DNA from: a virus
DNA: 27,140 nt
IMG/VR virus record: IMGVR_UViG_3300010938_000123
Location: 1 to 27,140 of that record
Reading direction: 5' to 3' (one strand)
Below are positions 1 to 8,091 of the stretch, piece after piece. Every line of letters begins with the position of its first letter. Position 1 is the stretch's first letter. The notes under the pieces are model-generated. The model was not told where the DNA came from and searched no databases. It was given only the letters and a program-made list of their open reading frames with translations. Both the position numbers and the translations under genes were made by a program.

Positions 1-201
1 AACATCAAACAAACTCGGTTGACCATTCGCACGCATTATCCACTCTTCTGGGATGCCCCGCGTGTAATTGCAATCGGGGTAATTCGGGCAACCGAGAAAC
101 TGATTGCCATTATTGCGATTTGTTTTGACAATCAACTTTCGCGGCGGGTCGCATTGTGGACACAAAATATCACTTTCGGTATTCTCGACAAATTTTTTCA
201 T
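1..201 (-). CDS. Topoisomerase-type C4 zinc finger protein (partial, runs off left edge)
   Basis: This frame is open from an ATG at 201 to the window edge (67 codons), so the C-terminus is missing. It has two CxxC-like pairs: CPQC about 16 residues in, and CPNYPDC after a basic stretch with KLIVKTNRNNG and FLGC. That spacing and the following NYT match the C-terminal C4 zinc finger of bacterial type IA topoisomerases (zf-C4_Topoisom), which is also found alone or fused to nucleases and restriction-like proteins. An AGGTG ribosome site lies 5 nt before the ATG. It follows the gene ending at 223 in the same direction and is probably the next member of the early operon. A single-stranded DNA-binding role is family knowledge; what the rest of the protein does cannot be seen. 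Confidence 0.7.
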   Translation of the reverse strand, partial: MKKFVENTESDILCPQCDPPRKLIVKTNRNNGNQFLGCPNYPDCNYTRGIPEEWIMRANGQPSLFDV

Positions 202-222
202 GGTAGCACCTAACGGATGGCT

Positions 223-486
223 TTACCAGCGCGGGGCGGGATGAGAGTCCGCCTGTGATGGGGATAAAACTTCGGGTGTAGATTCATCTTCTAAAGCCGC
301 AGAATCCCCCGCGTCTGCGTGCAAGCATTGTTGGGCGTCTTCGCACGACGGACAAATAAACATCGGCGAATTGTCATCCCAACCAAACAAATGCATATCT
401 GGCAAGCCGAAAAACTTATCTCCGCAAAATGAGCAATCCAAAAGACGCTCATCAAACACATCGCTATCATCGTATTTTTGCATCAT
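223..486 (-). CDS. Small zinc-ribbon protein, unknown function
   Basis: The product is 87 residues from tandem ATGs at 486/483. I chose this start because AGGAG lies 5-8 nt upstream; the longer open frame up to 594 has no ribosome site and overlaps the upstream gene. There are two CxxC pairs, CSFC near residue 18 and CPSC near residue 45, which suggests one bound zinc, followed by an acidic, proline- and serine-rich tail that is probably disordered. I do not recognise the family. It sits in the leftward early operon between a 70-residue unknown and the topoisomerase-type finger protein, in a neighbourhood with three separate CxxC proteins. Confidence 0.7.
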   Translation of the reverse strand: MMQKYDDSDVFDERLLDCSFCGDKFFGLPDMHLFGWDDNSPMFICPSCEDAQQCLHADAGDSAALEDESTPEVLSPSQADSHPAPRW

Positions 487-553
487 GACTTCTCCTTTTG
501 AAAAGTGACGCCCAACTATGTATTGAACGGAATGTACATAAAAATTTTCATAA

Positions 554-766
554 TCAAAACTTCCATGTCTCATACCGCTTTCTTTTCCGAACAATCACAA
601 AATCAGGGCAATACTCCTTCATTGCCTTCTCAATTAACAACTTCATCAAATCTTCAATAGACATTTTATAAACACTATCCTCATTTAACCTCTCCAACAA
701 AACTTCAATATAAACACGGTAATCTGTCAAATCAGGTCTTGTGATTGGAATAGGGTTATTTTTCAC
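554..766 (-). CDS. Small hypothetical protein
   Basis: This 70-residue protein starts at GTG 766, with AGGAGGT about 6 nt upstream, an unusually strong site. The GTG overlaps the TGA of the 24-codon gene before it (GTGA), so translation is probably coupled. The sequence is mixed alpha-helical with a leucine-rich middle (residues about 22-48) and a basic end (RKRKRYETWK). There are no cysteines, membrane segments or motifs I can name. It has the look of a small early phage protein. Confidence 0.65.
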   Translation of the reverse strand: MKNNPIPITRPDLTDYRVYIEVLLERLNEDSVYKMSIEDLMKLLIEKAMKEYCPDFVIVRKRKRYETWKF

Positions 767-837
767 AAACGACCTCCTCTTTCACTTGATATCTCAAATC
801 CCCCGCCATCAACGTAGAGTTCGATAATCTCTGCCAT
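763..837 (-). CDS. Tiny 24-residue protein coupled to both neighbours
   Basis: The frame runs ATG 837 to TGA 763 and encodes 24 residues ending SSERGGRL. The start overlaps the stop of the upstream zinc-finger gene as TGATG, and the stop overlaps the GTG start of the downstream gene as GTGA. GGGAGG lies about 6 nt before the ATG. Two overlapping junctions plus a strong ribosome site argue that it is translated, either as a real micro-protein or as a coupling device. No function can be assigned. Confidence 0.55.
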   Translation of the reverse strand: MAEIIELYVDGGGFEISSERGGRL

Positions 838-1208
838 CACACACCTCCCGTGCCATCACAATCAGGACAAAGACCGATTGCCTCTGCTTCTTGATCTTGG
901 AATGTTCCATAACCATTGCAAGACGGGCAAGGTTGAATGGTTCGGGGCTTTTTACAGTCGGCGCAAATATCATTTACCGCCGAGTTTCCTGTTCCGCAAT
1001 AAACACAACCCCAATACAAGACCATGCTGTACTGATTCTCCCGCGCCGTTTCCATCCTACGCTTTACATCTGCCAAACCCGCCACACGCCCAGCGGACTC
1101 TAAATCATCTAGTACTTTTGCCCATGCAACAGCATCAAACTTCGGCGCGGATTCGAGGCGCATGATCTCCGCTCGCACATCATCAATATTGTGTAATAAG
1201 GTGGTCAT
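837..1208 (-). CDS. Four-CxxC (DnaJ-like) zinc finger protein
   Basis: The product is 123 residues. The first 60 are helical and charged. The rest carries four CxxC pairs at about residues 68/71, 82/85, 94/97 and 114/117. The last two are in CPSCNGYG and CPDCDGTG, the CxxCxGxG signature of the DnaJ cysteine-rich domain, so two zinc ions are likely. No J domain is present. The gene overlaps the helicase loader by 4 nt (ATGA), placing it in the replication operon. Proteins of this kind often act as small nucleic-acid or protein-binding accessories, but the specific partner is unknown. Confidence 0.75.
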   Translation of the reverse strand: MTTLLHNIDDVRAEIMRLESAPKFDAVAWAKVLDDLESAGRVAGLADVKRRMETARENQYSMVLYWGCVYCGTGNSAVNDICADCKKPRTIQPCPSCNGYGTFQDQEAEAIGLCPDCDGTGGV

Positions 1209-2002
1209 CGCTTTTCTCCTAACAAAGGTCTCATGTCAGTATCGTTATTCTCAACAACTGTGAATTGACTTAATCGGCTCAACACCCACGGCAAATCAAT
1301 TGCGTTGAAATCACCGTTCCATGCCACCACCGTGCCTACCAAATGGCTTTTGCGATAGCGCACATCAAACAAATGAGTTTGCACTTCACGCGCATAATCT
1401 GTCACTCTGGCTTTATCTACTTCGTCTATCACCAGCACTTGCACTTGTGCCAATTTGGTAATGCGCCCGTAATCTGTGTCACCTTGCCGTGTATTTTCAA
1501 AGGCTTCACGGGCATAGTTCATCACTTCGGTCATGGTGATATATCTTGCAGAAACGCCCTGATTGACGCACTCGTTGATGATGGCTTTTAACAAAGTCGT
1601 TTTGCCATTACCGAAACCACCGTGTATGGTCAGAAAACCAGTTTTGCTGAGCATGAATTCTTTTGCTGATTTCAGCATCTTGCCTGCACCTTGTCTGCCA
1701 TCAACATCAATGTCTGAAAACGTTATCTTTCGTTCCAGCGGATTTAATCCTGTGCTTTCAGCCACTGCATCTTTGTTGCAAGTTTGGCATGGAAAACTTT
1801 TACCAAAGAGCGGATGTTCTCTGTCAACATCGTACCGAAAATACCCTGTGCTATTGCAATCACTGCACACTTGCTTGAGCACGTTGTTTGGCTTTGACTC
1901 GCTCTGCGGCGGCAATGTCTGCTTCGCTAGGTTGGGTATTGTTTGTTGGCGCGGGTCGTTTGGGTTTTGCGCCTTTTGAATTGCTTGTGCTATTGTTGCC
2001 AT
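1205..2002 (-). CDS. DnaC-like helicase loader, AAA+ ATPase
   Basis: The product is 265 residues from ATG 2002, which has GGAG about 7 nt upstream; an earlier ATG at 2044 has no ribosome site. The order of domains is a basic/glutamine-rich N-terminus, a zinc-ribbon-like set of cysteines (46, 49, 72, 75), a P-loop GGFGNGKT (128-135) and a Walker B VLVIDE (189-194), as in the DnaC/IstB/DnaI loaders. Such proteins deliver the replicative helicase to the origin and act in the cytoplasm with the initiator encoded just before it, like lambda P or DnaC beside O. The first 48 codons overlap the 3' end of the initiator gene in another frame, which is unusually long. Confidence 0.88.
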   Translation of the reverse strand: MATIAQAIQKAQNPNDPRQQTIPNLAKQTLPPQSESKPNNVLKQVCSDCNSTGYFRYDVDREHPLFGKSFPCQTCNKDAVAESTGLNPLERKITFSDIDVDGRQGAGKMLKSAKEFMLSKTGFLTIHGGFGNGKTTLLKAIINECVNQGVSARYITMTEVMNYAREAFENTRQGDTDYGRITKLAQVQVLVIDEVDKARVTDYAREVQTHLFDVRYRKSHLVGTVVAWNGDFNAIDLPWVLSRLSQFTVVENNDTDMRPLLGEKR

Positions 2003-2762
2003 TTTGTTTCTCCAATCTGTTGAGTGATGGTCGTTTACCTGCATCTTTACAATTTTTCAAAATGCCACGCACAAATTTCCAATTACGCACGCCGCGCGCT
2101 ACTGCAATTTCAATCGCTTCGGGAATCCAGTCGGCTGGGTAGGTTTTGCAATCATCCCGAATCATGTCAGCAACCAATGGTGTCAGTGCGCCAATCTCTT
2201 GCTCGTAAAGTTTTGAAATTCTTGAAAATTCGTCGCGCGAATCATTATCATTAATATTGGCTTTTGATAGTGTCTTTTGTGTAGGTTGACCAACAACCCC
2301 ACCCCCACCTTGTTCAACATGGTCAGGTTGACCAACAACCCCACCCCCACCTTTATTCTTTCTGACCTTCTGCATCTTGGCTGAATTTCGCTTCGTAATT
2401 TCCTGCTCGCGTTTCATCAACGCACCCCAGCCAATCTTTTTTTCATCGGTTTGCAAACCCCATAAAACACCATGATTGAAATTTGGGTCATTCTCTGCCA
2501 AGCGCACTACCAAGCCAAAATCAACTAACGCATCCATACATGCGTCAACAGCCGTTTCTCCAAGACCAGCCAATTCCATAATTTGGCTTTTCGCAATTCT
2601 GTCGGCAGATTTATGCCAGCCAAATGTTTTTCGCACGATAACTAAATAGCACTTTGTTTCGTTGCCAGTCATAAGAGACATAATCAAATCATCTACCAAT
2701 GCGTTTGGCGTTTGAAATGTGTTTGGAATAAGTCTTGATGGTGCTGGGTTGCTGTCACTCAT
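1860..2762 (-). CDS. Phage replication initiator, O-like N-terminus and DnaD-like C-terminus
   Basis: The product is 300 residues. Residues about 10-105 match the winged-helix pattern of phage replication protein O (IPNTFQTPNALVDDLI, then VIVRKTFGWHKSADRI, then a second helix pair). Residues about 180-240 (YEQEIGALTPLVADMI to the RNWKFVRGIL motif) match the DnaD C-terminal domain that binds DNA and helicase loader. The linker contains GGGGVVGQP twice, encoded by a 29-bp direct repeat that may be the origin. The C-terminal 45 residues are low complexity (N, S, K, P) and overlap the loader gene. The gene overlaps its upstream neighbour by 4 nt (ATGA). Role inferred: origin binding and recruitment of the loader. 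Confidence 0.85.
   Translation of the reverse strand: MSDSNPAPSRLIPNTFQTPNALVDDLIMSLMTGNETKCYLVIVRKTFGWHKSADRIAKSQIMELAGLGETAVDACMDALVDFGLVVRLAENDPNFNHGVLWGLQTDEKKIGWGALMKREQEITKRNSAKMQKVRKNKGGGGVVGQPDHVEQGGGGVVGQPTQKTLSKANINDNDSRDEFSRISKLYEQEIGALTPLVADMIRDDCKTYPADWIPEAIEIAVARGVRNWKFVRGILKNCKDAGKRPSLNRLEKQNGNNSTSNSKGAKPKRPAPTNNTQPSEADIAAAERVKAKQRAQASVQ
2283..2353. repeat. Two perfect 29-bp direct repeats inside the initiator gene; putative replication origin
   Basis: Identical 29-bp copies lie at 2283-2311 and 2325-2353, starts 42 bp apart. Each contains GGTTGACCAACAACC, which has GGTTG/CAACC arms, and a C-rich stretch. An AT-rich segment (about 2242-2270) sits next to the cluster on the side of the 3' end of the gene. 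Lambda ori has the same plan: iterons within gene O, then an AT-rich region. The repeats also keep the reading frame and encode a duplicated glycine-rich linker, so a simple linker duplication is the alternative. Confidence 0.55.
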
Positions 2763-3646
2763 TTCTTCACCGCCTGCTTCAACTCTGAAGAAACATCAAC
2801 GCCCATAAATGCCACACCATCAGCATTCATACCAATCACACCATTCTTGATTAACTTCTCACGGCGTTGTTGAATTGCCTGTCTGCTTTTACCAAAATGC
2901 TTCGCCACATCACCATCACTTGCTTGCGGGTTGACGCGCCAATATGCAAGCAAGGCTTCATCTTGCACAGGTTGCTTGTCAGGCTTGCTTGTCACTTGCA
3001 CCTGCAACTTGTCAGTGCTTGCACCTGCAACTTGCACACCTTGCTTGTCACTTGCACCCTGCAACTTGGCAGGCTTGCTTGTCACTTGCAGGGCTTGCTT
3101 GCTGGGCTTGTCGCTTTTCTTCTGAGTGCTGACCGCTGACGGCTTCTCTTCACCCGAAATAAACCCACCGACCGCGATTGCCACATCAGGTGAAATTGCG
3201 CCAACAAACGCCATCACCACAATAATTGACCAATGAAAAGTAGTCAGCGTTTCAGACCATAAAATAAAAAGTGCGGGTGCCACCATCACCACCGAAAGAG
3301 CCAACAACACCACAAAGCCTCTTTGAGAATAGATGTTTTGCGTTTTGGCTTCATTCATCTTCTTTAGGTCTTTGGCATATTTGCGTTTTTGCTTATCGTC
3401 GGCTTTACTGCCCAACTTCGGCATCAACGCTTTCATCGAATCAAACGTAGCCGCAATACTCGGCAACCGCAGTGATGCTTGTGCCACGATGACATTCATA
3501 ACCGCACCAAGTATCAAGCCACCAAAATTCACGTTGAAGAAATGCCAGCCATGCGGGTCATACACATGAAACGCACGCCCCATGTGATACGCCTGAAACA
3601 ACGCCGCACCATACACCAAAAACTTGCCCATATCTTTACTCGCCAT
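2759..3646 (-). CDS. Membrane-anchored winged-HTH protein
   Basis: The product is 295 residues, ATG 3646 with AGGAG 7 nt upstream. Hydrophobic segments lie at about 41-59, 110-131 and 138-161, with a basic charged stretch (about 76-100) between the first and second. Residues about 165-228 form a low-complexity linker with repeated TSKP and DK..VQV units. The C-terminus (about 229-272) is a helix-turn-helix: ALLAYWRVNPQASDGDVAKH then GKSRQAIQQRREKLIKNG. The DNA-binding part would face the cytoplasm, tethered to the membrane. It follows the DNA translocase gene and shares a small in-frame SAVST insert with it, so the two may work together. I do not recognise a named family. Confidence 0.6.
   Translation of the reverse strand: MASKDMGKFLVYGAALFQAYHMGRAFHVYDPHGWHFFNVNFGGLILGAVMNVIVAQASLRLPSIAATFDSMKALMPKLGSKADDKQKRKYAKDLKKMNEAKTQNIYSQRGFVVLLALSVVMVAPALFILWSETLTTFHWSIIVVMAFVGAISPDVAIAVGGFISGEEKPSAVSTQKKSDKPSKQALQVTSKPAKLQGASDKQGVQVAGASTDKLQVQVTSKPDKQPVQDEALLAYWRVNPQASDGDVAKHFGKSRQAIQQRREKLIKNGVIGMNADGVAFMGVDVSSELKQAVKK
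2985..3090. repeat. Three copies of a 16-bp direct repeat encoding the linker of the membrane HTH protein
   Basis: TTGCTTGTCACTTGCA (plus-strand sense) occurs exactly at 2985-3000, 3041-3056 and 3075-3090, with degenerate relatives such as CCTGCAACTTG between them. On the minus strand they encode the repetitive TSKPAK / VQVTSKP linker. The tract looks expanded by slippage or unequal recombination. Confidence 0.7.
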
Positions 3647-3706
3647 GATGTTCTCCTATCGGGGCACAACTACGCCACCGCAGTTTCAATAAGTCAAGTT
3701 CTACTT

Positions 3707-5709
<2,003 letters not shown>

Positions 5710-5713
<4 letters not shown>

Positions 5714-5955
5714 GGTTTGTCCTTCCATACAATCCATAATTCATAAAAATCTTGCTCTTCCAACTTCACCAACCAGCCCGAAAGCTCAGCACCGTTGGCT
5801 TCTTTCTCGAAAGCCATCATCCACGCTTCCACATCTGGCTCCACACCTTTTCTTGCCACCGCACGCCTATGTAACCCATACCGCGTGCAGTCCTTCAACA
5901 CCAACCGATCCTCACCAACCCAAGCAATCGGGTCTATCAAATTAATTTGTTGCAT
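5710..5955 (-). CDS. Small hypothetical protein
   Basis: This 81-residue protein starts at ATG 5955. Its stop overlaps the translocase start (ATGA), and its start overlaps the preceding gene by 14 nt, so the three form a tight leftward unit. The sequence is acidic with several tryptophans and no cysteine pairs or membrane segment. The N-terminus (INLIDPIAWVGEDRLVL) looks like a short beta structure. I do not recognise it; a helper of the translocase is possible only from position. Confidence 0.6.
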
Positions 5956-6094
5956 CTAGTTCCCATGCTTCTAAATAAGAAGCAAGTGGATTGATAAAAC
6001 CTTCATAGCGCAGACCATAACCTTTTGGTACTTTCTTCGGTTTTCCGTTCACCCATAGGTCAAGTTTTTTCTTATCAAACTCGACCATCTGCAT
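5942..6094 (-). CDS. Small hypothetical protein, start uncertain
   Basis: The frame ends at TAA 5942. It is open back to GTG 6175, but that codon lies inside a perfect inverted repeat and gives an atypical N-terminus. I prefer ATG 6094 (or 6088), giving about 50 residues with MVEFDKKKLDLWVNGKPKKV near the start. No convincing ribosome site precedes either ATG, so the start and even the gene are uncertain. The product is basic then aromatic, with no recognised motif. Confidence 0.45.
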   Translation of the reverse strand: MQMVEFDKKKLDLWVNGKPKKVPKGYGLRYEGFINPLASYLEAWELDATN

Positions 6095-6132
6095 ATACAG
6101 CCAATTCTGCTTTCTTTTATTATTTTCTTCTT

Positions 6133-6175
6133 GTGACCTTGCACTTCTTAGGCAAACTGGCAAGTGCAAGGTCAC
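6133..6175. repeat. Perfect 14-bp inverted repeat with 15-nt spacer
   Basis: GTGACCTTGCACTT at 6133-6146 is repeated in reverse complement at 6162-6175, with 15 nt between. Neither flank has a T-run, so it is not a typical intrinsic terminator. It occupies the largest gap of the early operon (between genes ending at 6206 and starting near 6094). An operator, a recombination site or an RNA stem that controls the downstream genes are all possible. Confidence 0.75.
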
Positions 6176-6205
6176 GGAGGAGAAGAGAATGCGTATCAGG
6201 GGTCA

Positions 6206-6418
6206 CTACGCCCTGCTATCACCAATATCAATCCTGTTACTCTCACGGTCTTCTACCCAAATCACATATTCAGGAAAAGCATGCTTCAATCTCAACAACG
6301 TGCCACGCGCTTCTTCCTTCGTGTTGAATAAAAACGCACCATATTGCACCCCCTCTACTTTTGGGCAAGTCCACACCAATCGCATTTCGTTTTCATTTAC
6401 ATACACATCTGCTTGCAT
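6206..6418 (-). CDS. Small hypothetical protein
   Basis: This 70-residue protein starts at ATG 6418, which has AGGAG about 7 nt upstream. The frame is open further upstream to 6679, but that part overlaps the 6438-6857 gene antiphase and is rich in Cys/Trp/Met, typical of an out-of-frame reading. The chosen product looks like one compact alpha/beta domain (about MQADVYVNENEMRLVW, then KEEARGTLLRLKHAF, then YVIWVED). The gene ends in two adjacent stop codons, TAG TGA. Function unknown. Confidence 0.65.
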   Translation of the reverse strand: MQADVYVNENEMRLVWTCPKVEGVQYGAFLFNTKEEARGTLLRLKHAFPEYVIWVEDRESNRIDIGDSRA

Positions 6419-6437
6419 TTCAATCTCCTTGATTAAT

Positions 6438-6857
6438 TTATTTCCACTCCACCAACTGCACGGGTTGCACGTCCGCCACCATCTTAAAGCCCGAAATTTC
6501 ACTCTGCACGCCATCCAGTAATTTCTGCTCTTCTTGCAAAACCAAAGCATCTGCTGGCAGGCTCTTCCACTTTTGCACCCACTGCACAAACACATTCTCA
6601 GATTCATGCAACAGCGGGTTATACAGAAAATCAAAACCTTCAGCCCAATACTTTTGAACTTCTGTTTGCAAATCACCAAGTGATACCCCCACCGCCAACT
6701 TCCATTCGTAATAATTCGGCATCGGCTTCACCCACTGACACAACAAACCACCTGCCACAAACAGAGCGTTATCAATTGCATAACCGCAACCCAATACACT
6801 CTTTACCTGATGCTCAAAATTTTCTGGCTTGCGAGCCGTAATCAAAAATGGTTTCAT
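6438..6857 (-). CDS. Hypothetical early protein
   Basis: The 139-residue product starts at ATG 6857, overlapping the previous gene by 4 nt (ATGA). It contains many aromatic residues and a hydrophobic but not membrane-spanning centre (YAIDNALFVAGGLLCQWV), followed by a helical second half. The N-terminus MKPFLITARKPENF is compatible with a cytoplasmic protein. No motif is recognised. It is the second gene after the early promoter. Confidence 0.65.
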   Translation of the reverse strand: MKPFLITARKPENFEHQVKSVLGCGYAIDNALFVAGGLLCQWVKPMPNYYEWKLAVGVSLGDLQTEVQKYWAEGFDFLYNPLLHESENVFVQWVQKWKSLPADALVLQEEQKLLDGVQSEISGFKMVADVQPVQLVEWK

Positions 6858-7189
6858 GCCTGCACCGCCTCACGAAGCTCAATTGCATCTTGATAAATCG
6901 GCAAATTGACATACACCCGATTACAGGTTGCACAAAACCAAGCCTTGCGAGTTTCTTTAGAATTTAGTTGTGTAGCATTTGGAAATGTTTCCACCGTCAC
7001 CGCTACTTTTTCATGTTCACAGTTAGGAAGTTCCGCTTCAACCCACACCCGAATTTGGTCGCCCATCCTGCGATTGTTTGCCTCTGCAATCATTTTCACT
7101 TTGCCGTAGATATCGAATTCATCATCAATTACAGGGATGTTGTTGTACTTGCTTTTAATCTTAGGAGTTGTTTTAATTAGTTTTGCCAT
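6854..7189 (-). CDS. First gene of the early operon, zinc-ribbon-like protein
   Basis: The product is 111 residues, ATG 7189, AAGGA about 7 nt upstream. The N-terminus is basic (KLIKTTPKIKSKYN) and is followed by a KMIAEANNRRMGDQIR segment reminiscent of small ribbon-helix-helix DNA binders. The second half holds a possible zinc site (CEH near residue 57 and CATC near residue 89). It lies directly behind the promoter at 7238-7266, opposite the plus-strand regulator, which is where a Cro-like or other immediate-early product would be expected. The regulatory role is inferred only from position. Confidence 0.6.
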   Translation of the reverse strand: MAKLIKTTPKIKSKYNNIPVIDDEFDIYGKVKMIAEANNRRMGDQIRVWVEAELPNCEHEKVAVTVETFPNATQLNSKETRKAWFCATCNRVYVNLPIYQDAIELREAVQA

Positions 7190-7223
7190 TGTTCTGTCCT
7201 TTTGTTTAGAAAGTCATAATTAC

Positions 7224-7341
7224 GTCTATTTATAGACATACTACAACAGTTTCAATTAATTGTCAATAGGTAGACATAAACTCGTTTCCCAAGAGACGTA
7301 CAAAAATATGATAATTCTCTTTACTCACAATAATATGTCTA
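7224..7341. promoter_or_regulatory. Putative operators: repeated TAGACATA boxes
   Basis: TAGACATA occurs at 7233-7240 and 7271-7278 and in inverted orientation (TATGTCTA) at 7334-7341. The first copy is part of the near-palindrome GTCTATTTATAGAC (7224-7237) that overlaps the early -10 box; the third overlaps candidate start codons of the regulator gene. The layout fits a repressor that controls the early promoter and its own gene. Confidence 0.55.
7238..7266 (-). promoter_or_regulatory. Leftward early promoter
   Basis: On the minus strand TTGACA (7266-7261) is followed after exactly 17 nt by TAGTAT (7243-7238), a good sigma70-type promoter. It fires towards the early gene starting at 7189. 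The -10 box overlaps a TAGACATA element, so it can be controlled by the divergent regulator. Confidence 0.7.
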
Positions 7342-7565
7342 TGGATTCTGGTCAGAAATTTATTGATTGGTTAGATGAACAAGAAACCGTTTTGGGTTTC
7401 TCGGATTATGAAGTTGCCTTAAGGGGTGGCTTTTCTCACTCTGCACTCAGCAAAGCTCGCAAAGATAAAATCCCGCCTGGCTTTGAAATTTGTATAAAAA
7501 TATCAAGAGTTTTTAATGTTTCTGAAATTACAGTATTGCGGGCATCTTTCCGCAGACCCAAGTGA
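7308..7565 (+). CDS. HTH (cI/Xre-like) regulator, N-terminal part
   Basis: This is the only convincing plus-strand gene. From ATG 7308 (alternatives 7335 and 7341; a TTG at 7260 is open too) it encodes a helix-turn-helix domain: FSDYEVALRGGFSHSALSKA followed by basic KIPPG and the cooperative helix CIKISRVFNVSEITVLR, the usual pattern of Xre-family repressors. The frame then ends at TGA 7565, but the expected next segment (GHLSADPSEE and a charged helix) continues in the +1 frame from about 7540. It is therefore either a broken repressor or one made by a +1 shift. It faces the early promoter, so a lysogeny repressor is the likely role. No strong ribosome site is visible. Confidence 0.65.
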   Translation: MIILFTHNNMSMDSGQKFIDWLDEQETVLGFSDYEVALRGGFSHSALSKARKDKIPPGFEICIKISRVFNVSEITVLRASFRRPK

Positions 7566-7747
7566 AGAGATAAATTTTGAAGACTGGAAAAATCTTCTCA
7601 AAAAAATGACGAAAGAAGAGCGAGAACGTCATCTTCAATTAGGAAACATGACTATTGATTTGCGCCAAATGCCCTTCGCAAGTGACAGACAAGACCGAGC
7701 TCTTGCGCCTGCTGGATGCGATTAAGAATCAAATACAGAATTCGTAA
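7540..7747 (+). pseudogene. C-terminal remainder of the HTH regulator in shifted frames
   Basis: After 7540 the +1 frame reads GHLSADPSEEINFEDW and then KMTKEERERHLQLG, the typical sequence following an Xre-type HTH (a proline/acidic link and a helix with EERE). It closes at 7725 with an unlike tail. A third frame, from GTG 7682, encodes 21 residues of amphipathic helix (DKTELLRLLDAIKNQI) to TAA 7747. The three frames are successive +1 steps. I read this as a decayed or error-containing C-terminus, or less likely a short separate gene. Confidence 0.45.
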
Positions 7748-7754
7748 AAAAAAA
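7746..7754 (-). terminator. Possible terminator T-tract at the end of the tail operon
   Basis: About 50 nt after the stop of the last tail gene the minus strand has a run of nine T. The preceding sequence forms only a weak imperfect stem (CAATTAT/ATAAATTG), so termination is inferred mainly from the T-run and from the convergent position of the regulator gene. Confidence 0.3.
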
Positions 7755-7803
7755 CACTAAGGCAATTTATCATCACTCACCTGCTTTAATAATTGGCTGA
7801 ACA

Positions 7804-8082
7804 CTATAATTTTCTTTTTTCTTTGAGGAATTCAAGTTTGTAATCGAAGTACCTCACAAATTTCACAAAAGTAATATCCTCTACATCACTATAGTTTTGA
7901 GGTGCATTCCGCAAGAAATCTCGATACAACCGATATTCTTCTTTCTCTTCTTCATTTAATGGCGCATCAGGCAGTTGTGTCCAATCCGTCAAACGCAATT
8001 GTGTATCACGCCAGATACGGAATTGATTCCACTTATCTTCTTTCTTTGCATCTGGAAAATCGGGGTTAAGTGTAAATTTCAT
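7804..8082 (-). CDS. Tail fibre/tail assembly chaperone-like protein
   Basis: The 92-residue product starts at ATG 8082 with AGGAG upstream. The core RDTQLRLTDWTQLPDAPLNE followed by YRLYRDFLRNAPQ matches the small tail-assembly chaperone proteins (Phage_tail_APC-like; pattern R..LL..TDW.QLPDAPL..E......YR..LRD.P) that follow tail fibre genes. Such proteins help fold or attach the fibre and are not thought to be in the virion. It immediately follows the fibre gene, with 9 nt between, which fits. Confidence 0.72.
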   Translation of the reverse strand: MKFTLNPDFPDAKKEDKWNQFRIWRDTQLRLTDWTQLPDAPLNEEEKEEYRLYRDFLRNAPQNYSDVEDITFVKFVRYFDYKLEFLKEKRKL

Positions 8083-8091
8083 TTTAGTCTC

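Noticed and set aside
2283-3090. CRISPR array
   Set aside because: The repeats are few, differ between places, have spacers of irregular size and lie inside open protein-coding frames.
6419-6679. Longer upstream extension of the 6206-6418 gene
   Set aside because: Overlaps the 6438-6857 gene out of phase, is Cys/Trp-rich and lacks a ribosome site, whereas ATG 6418 has a good one.
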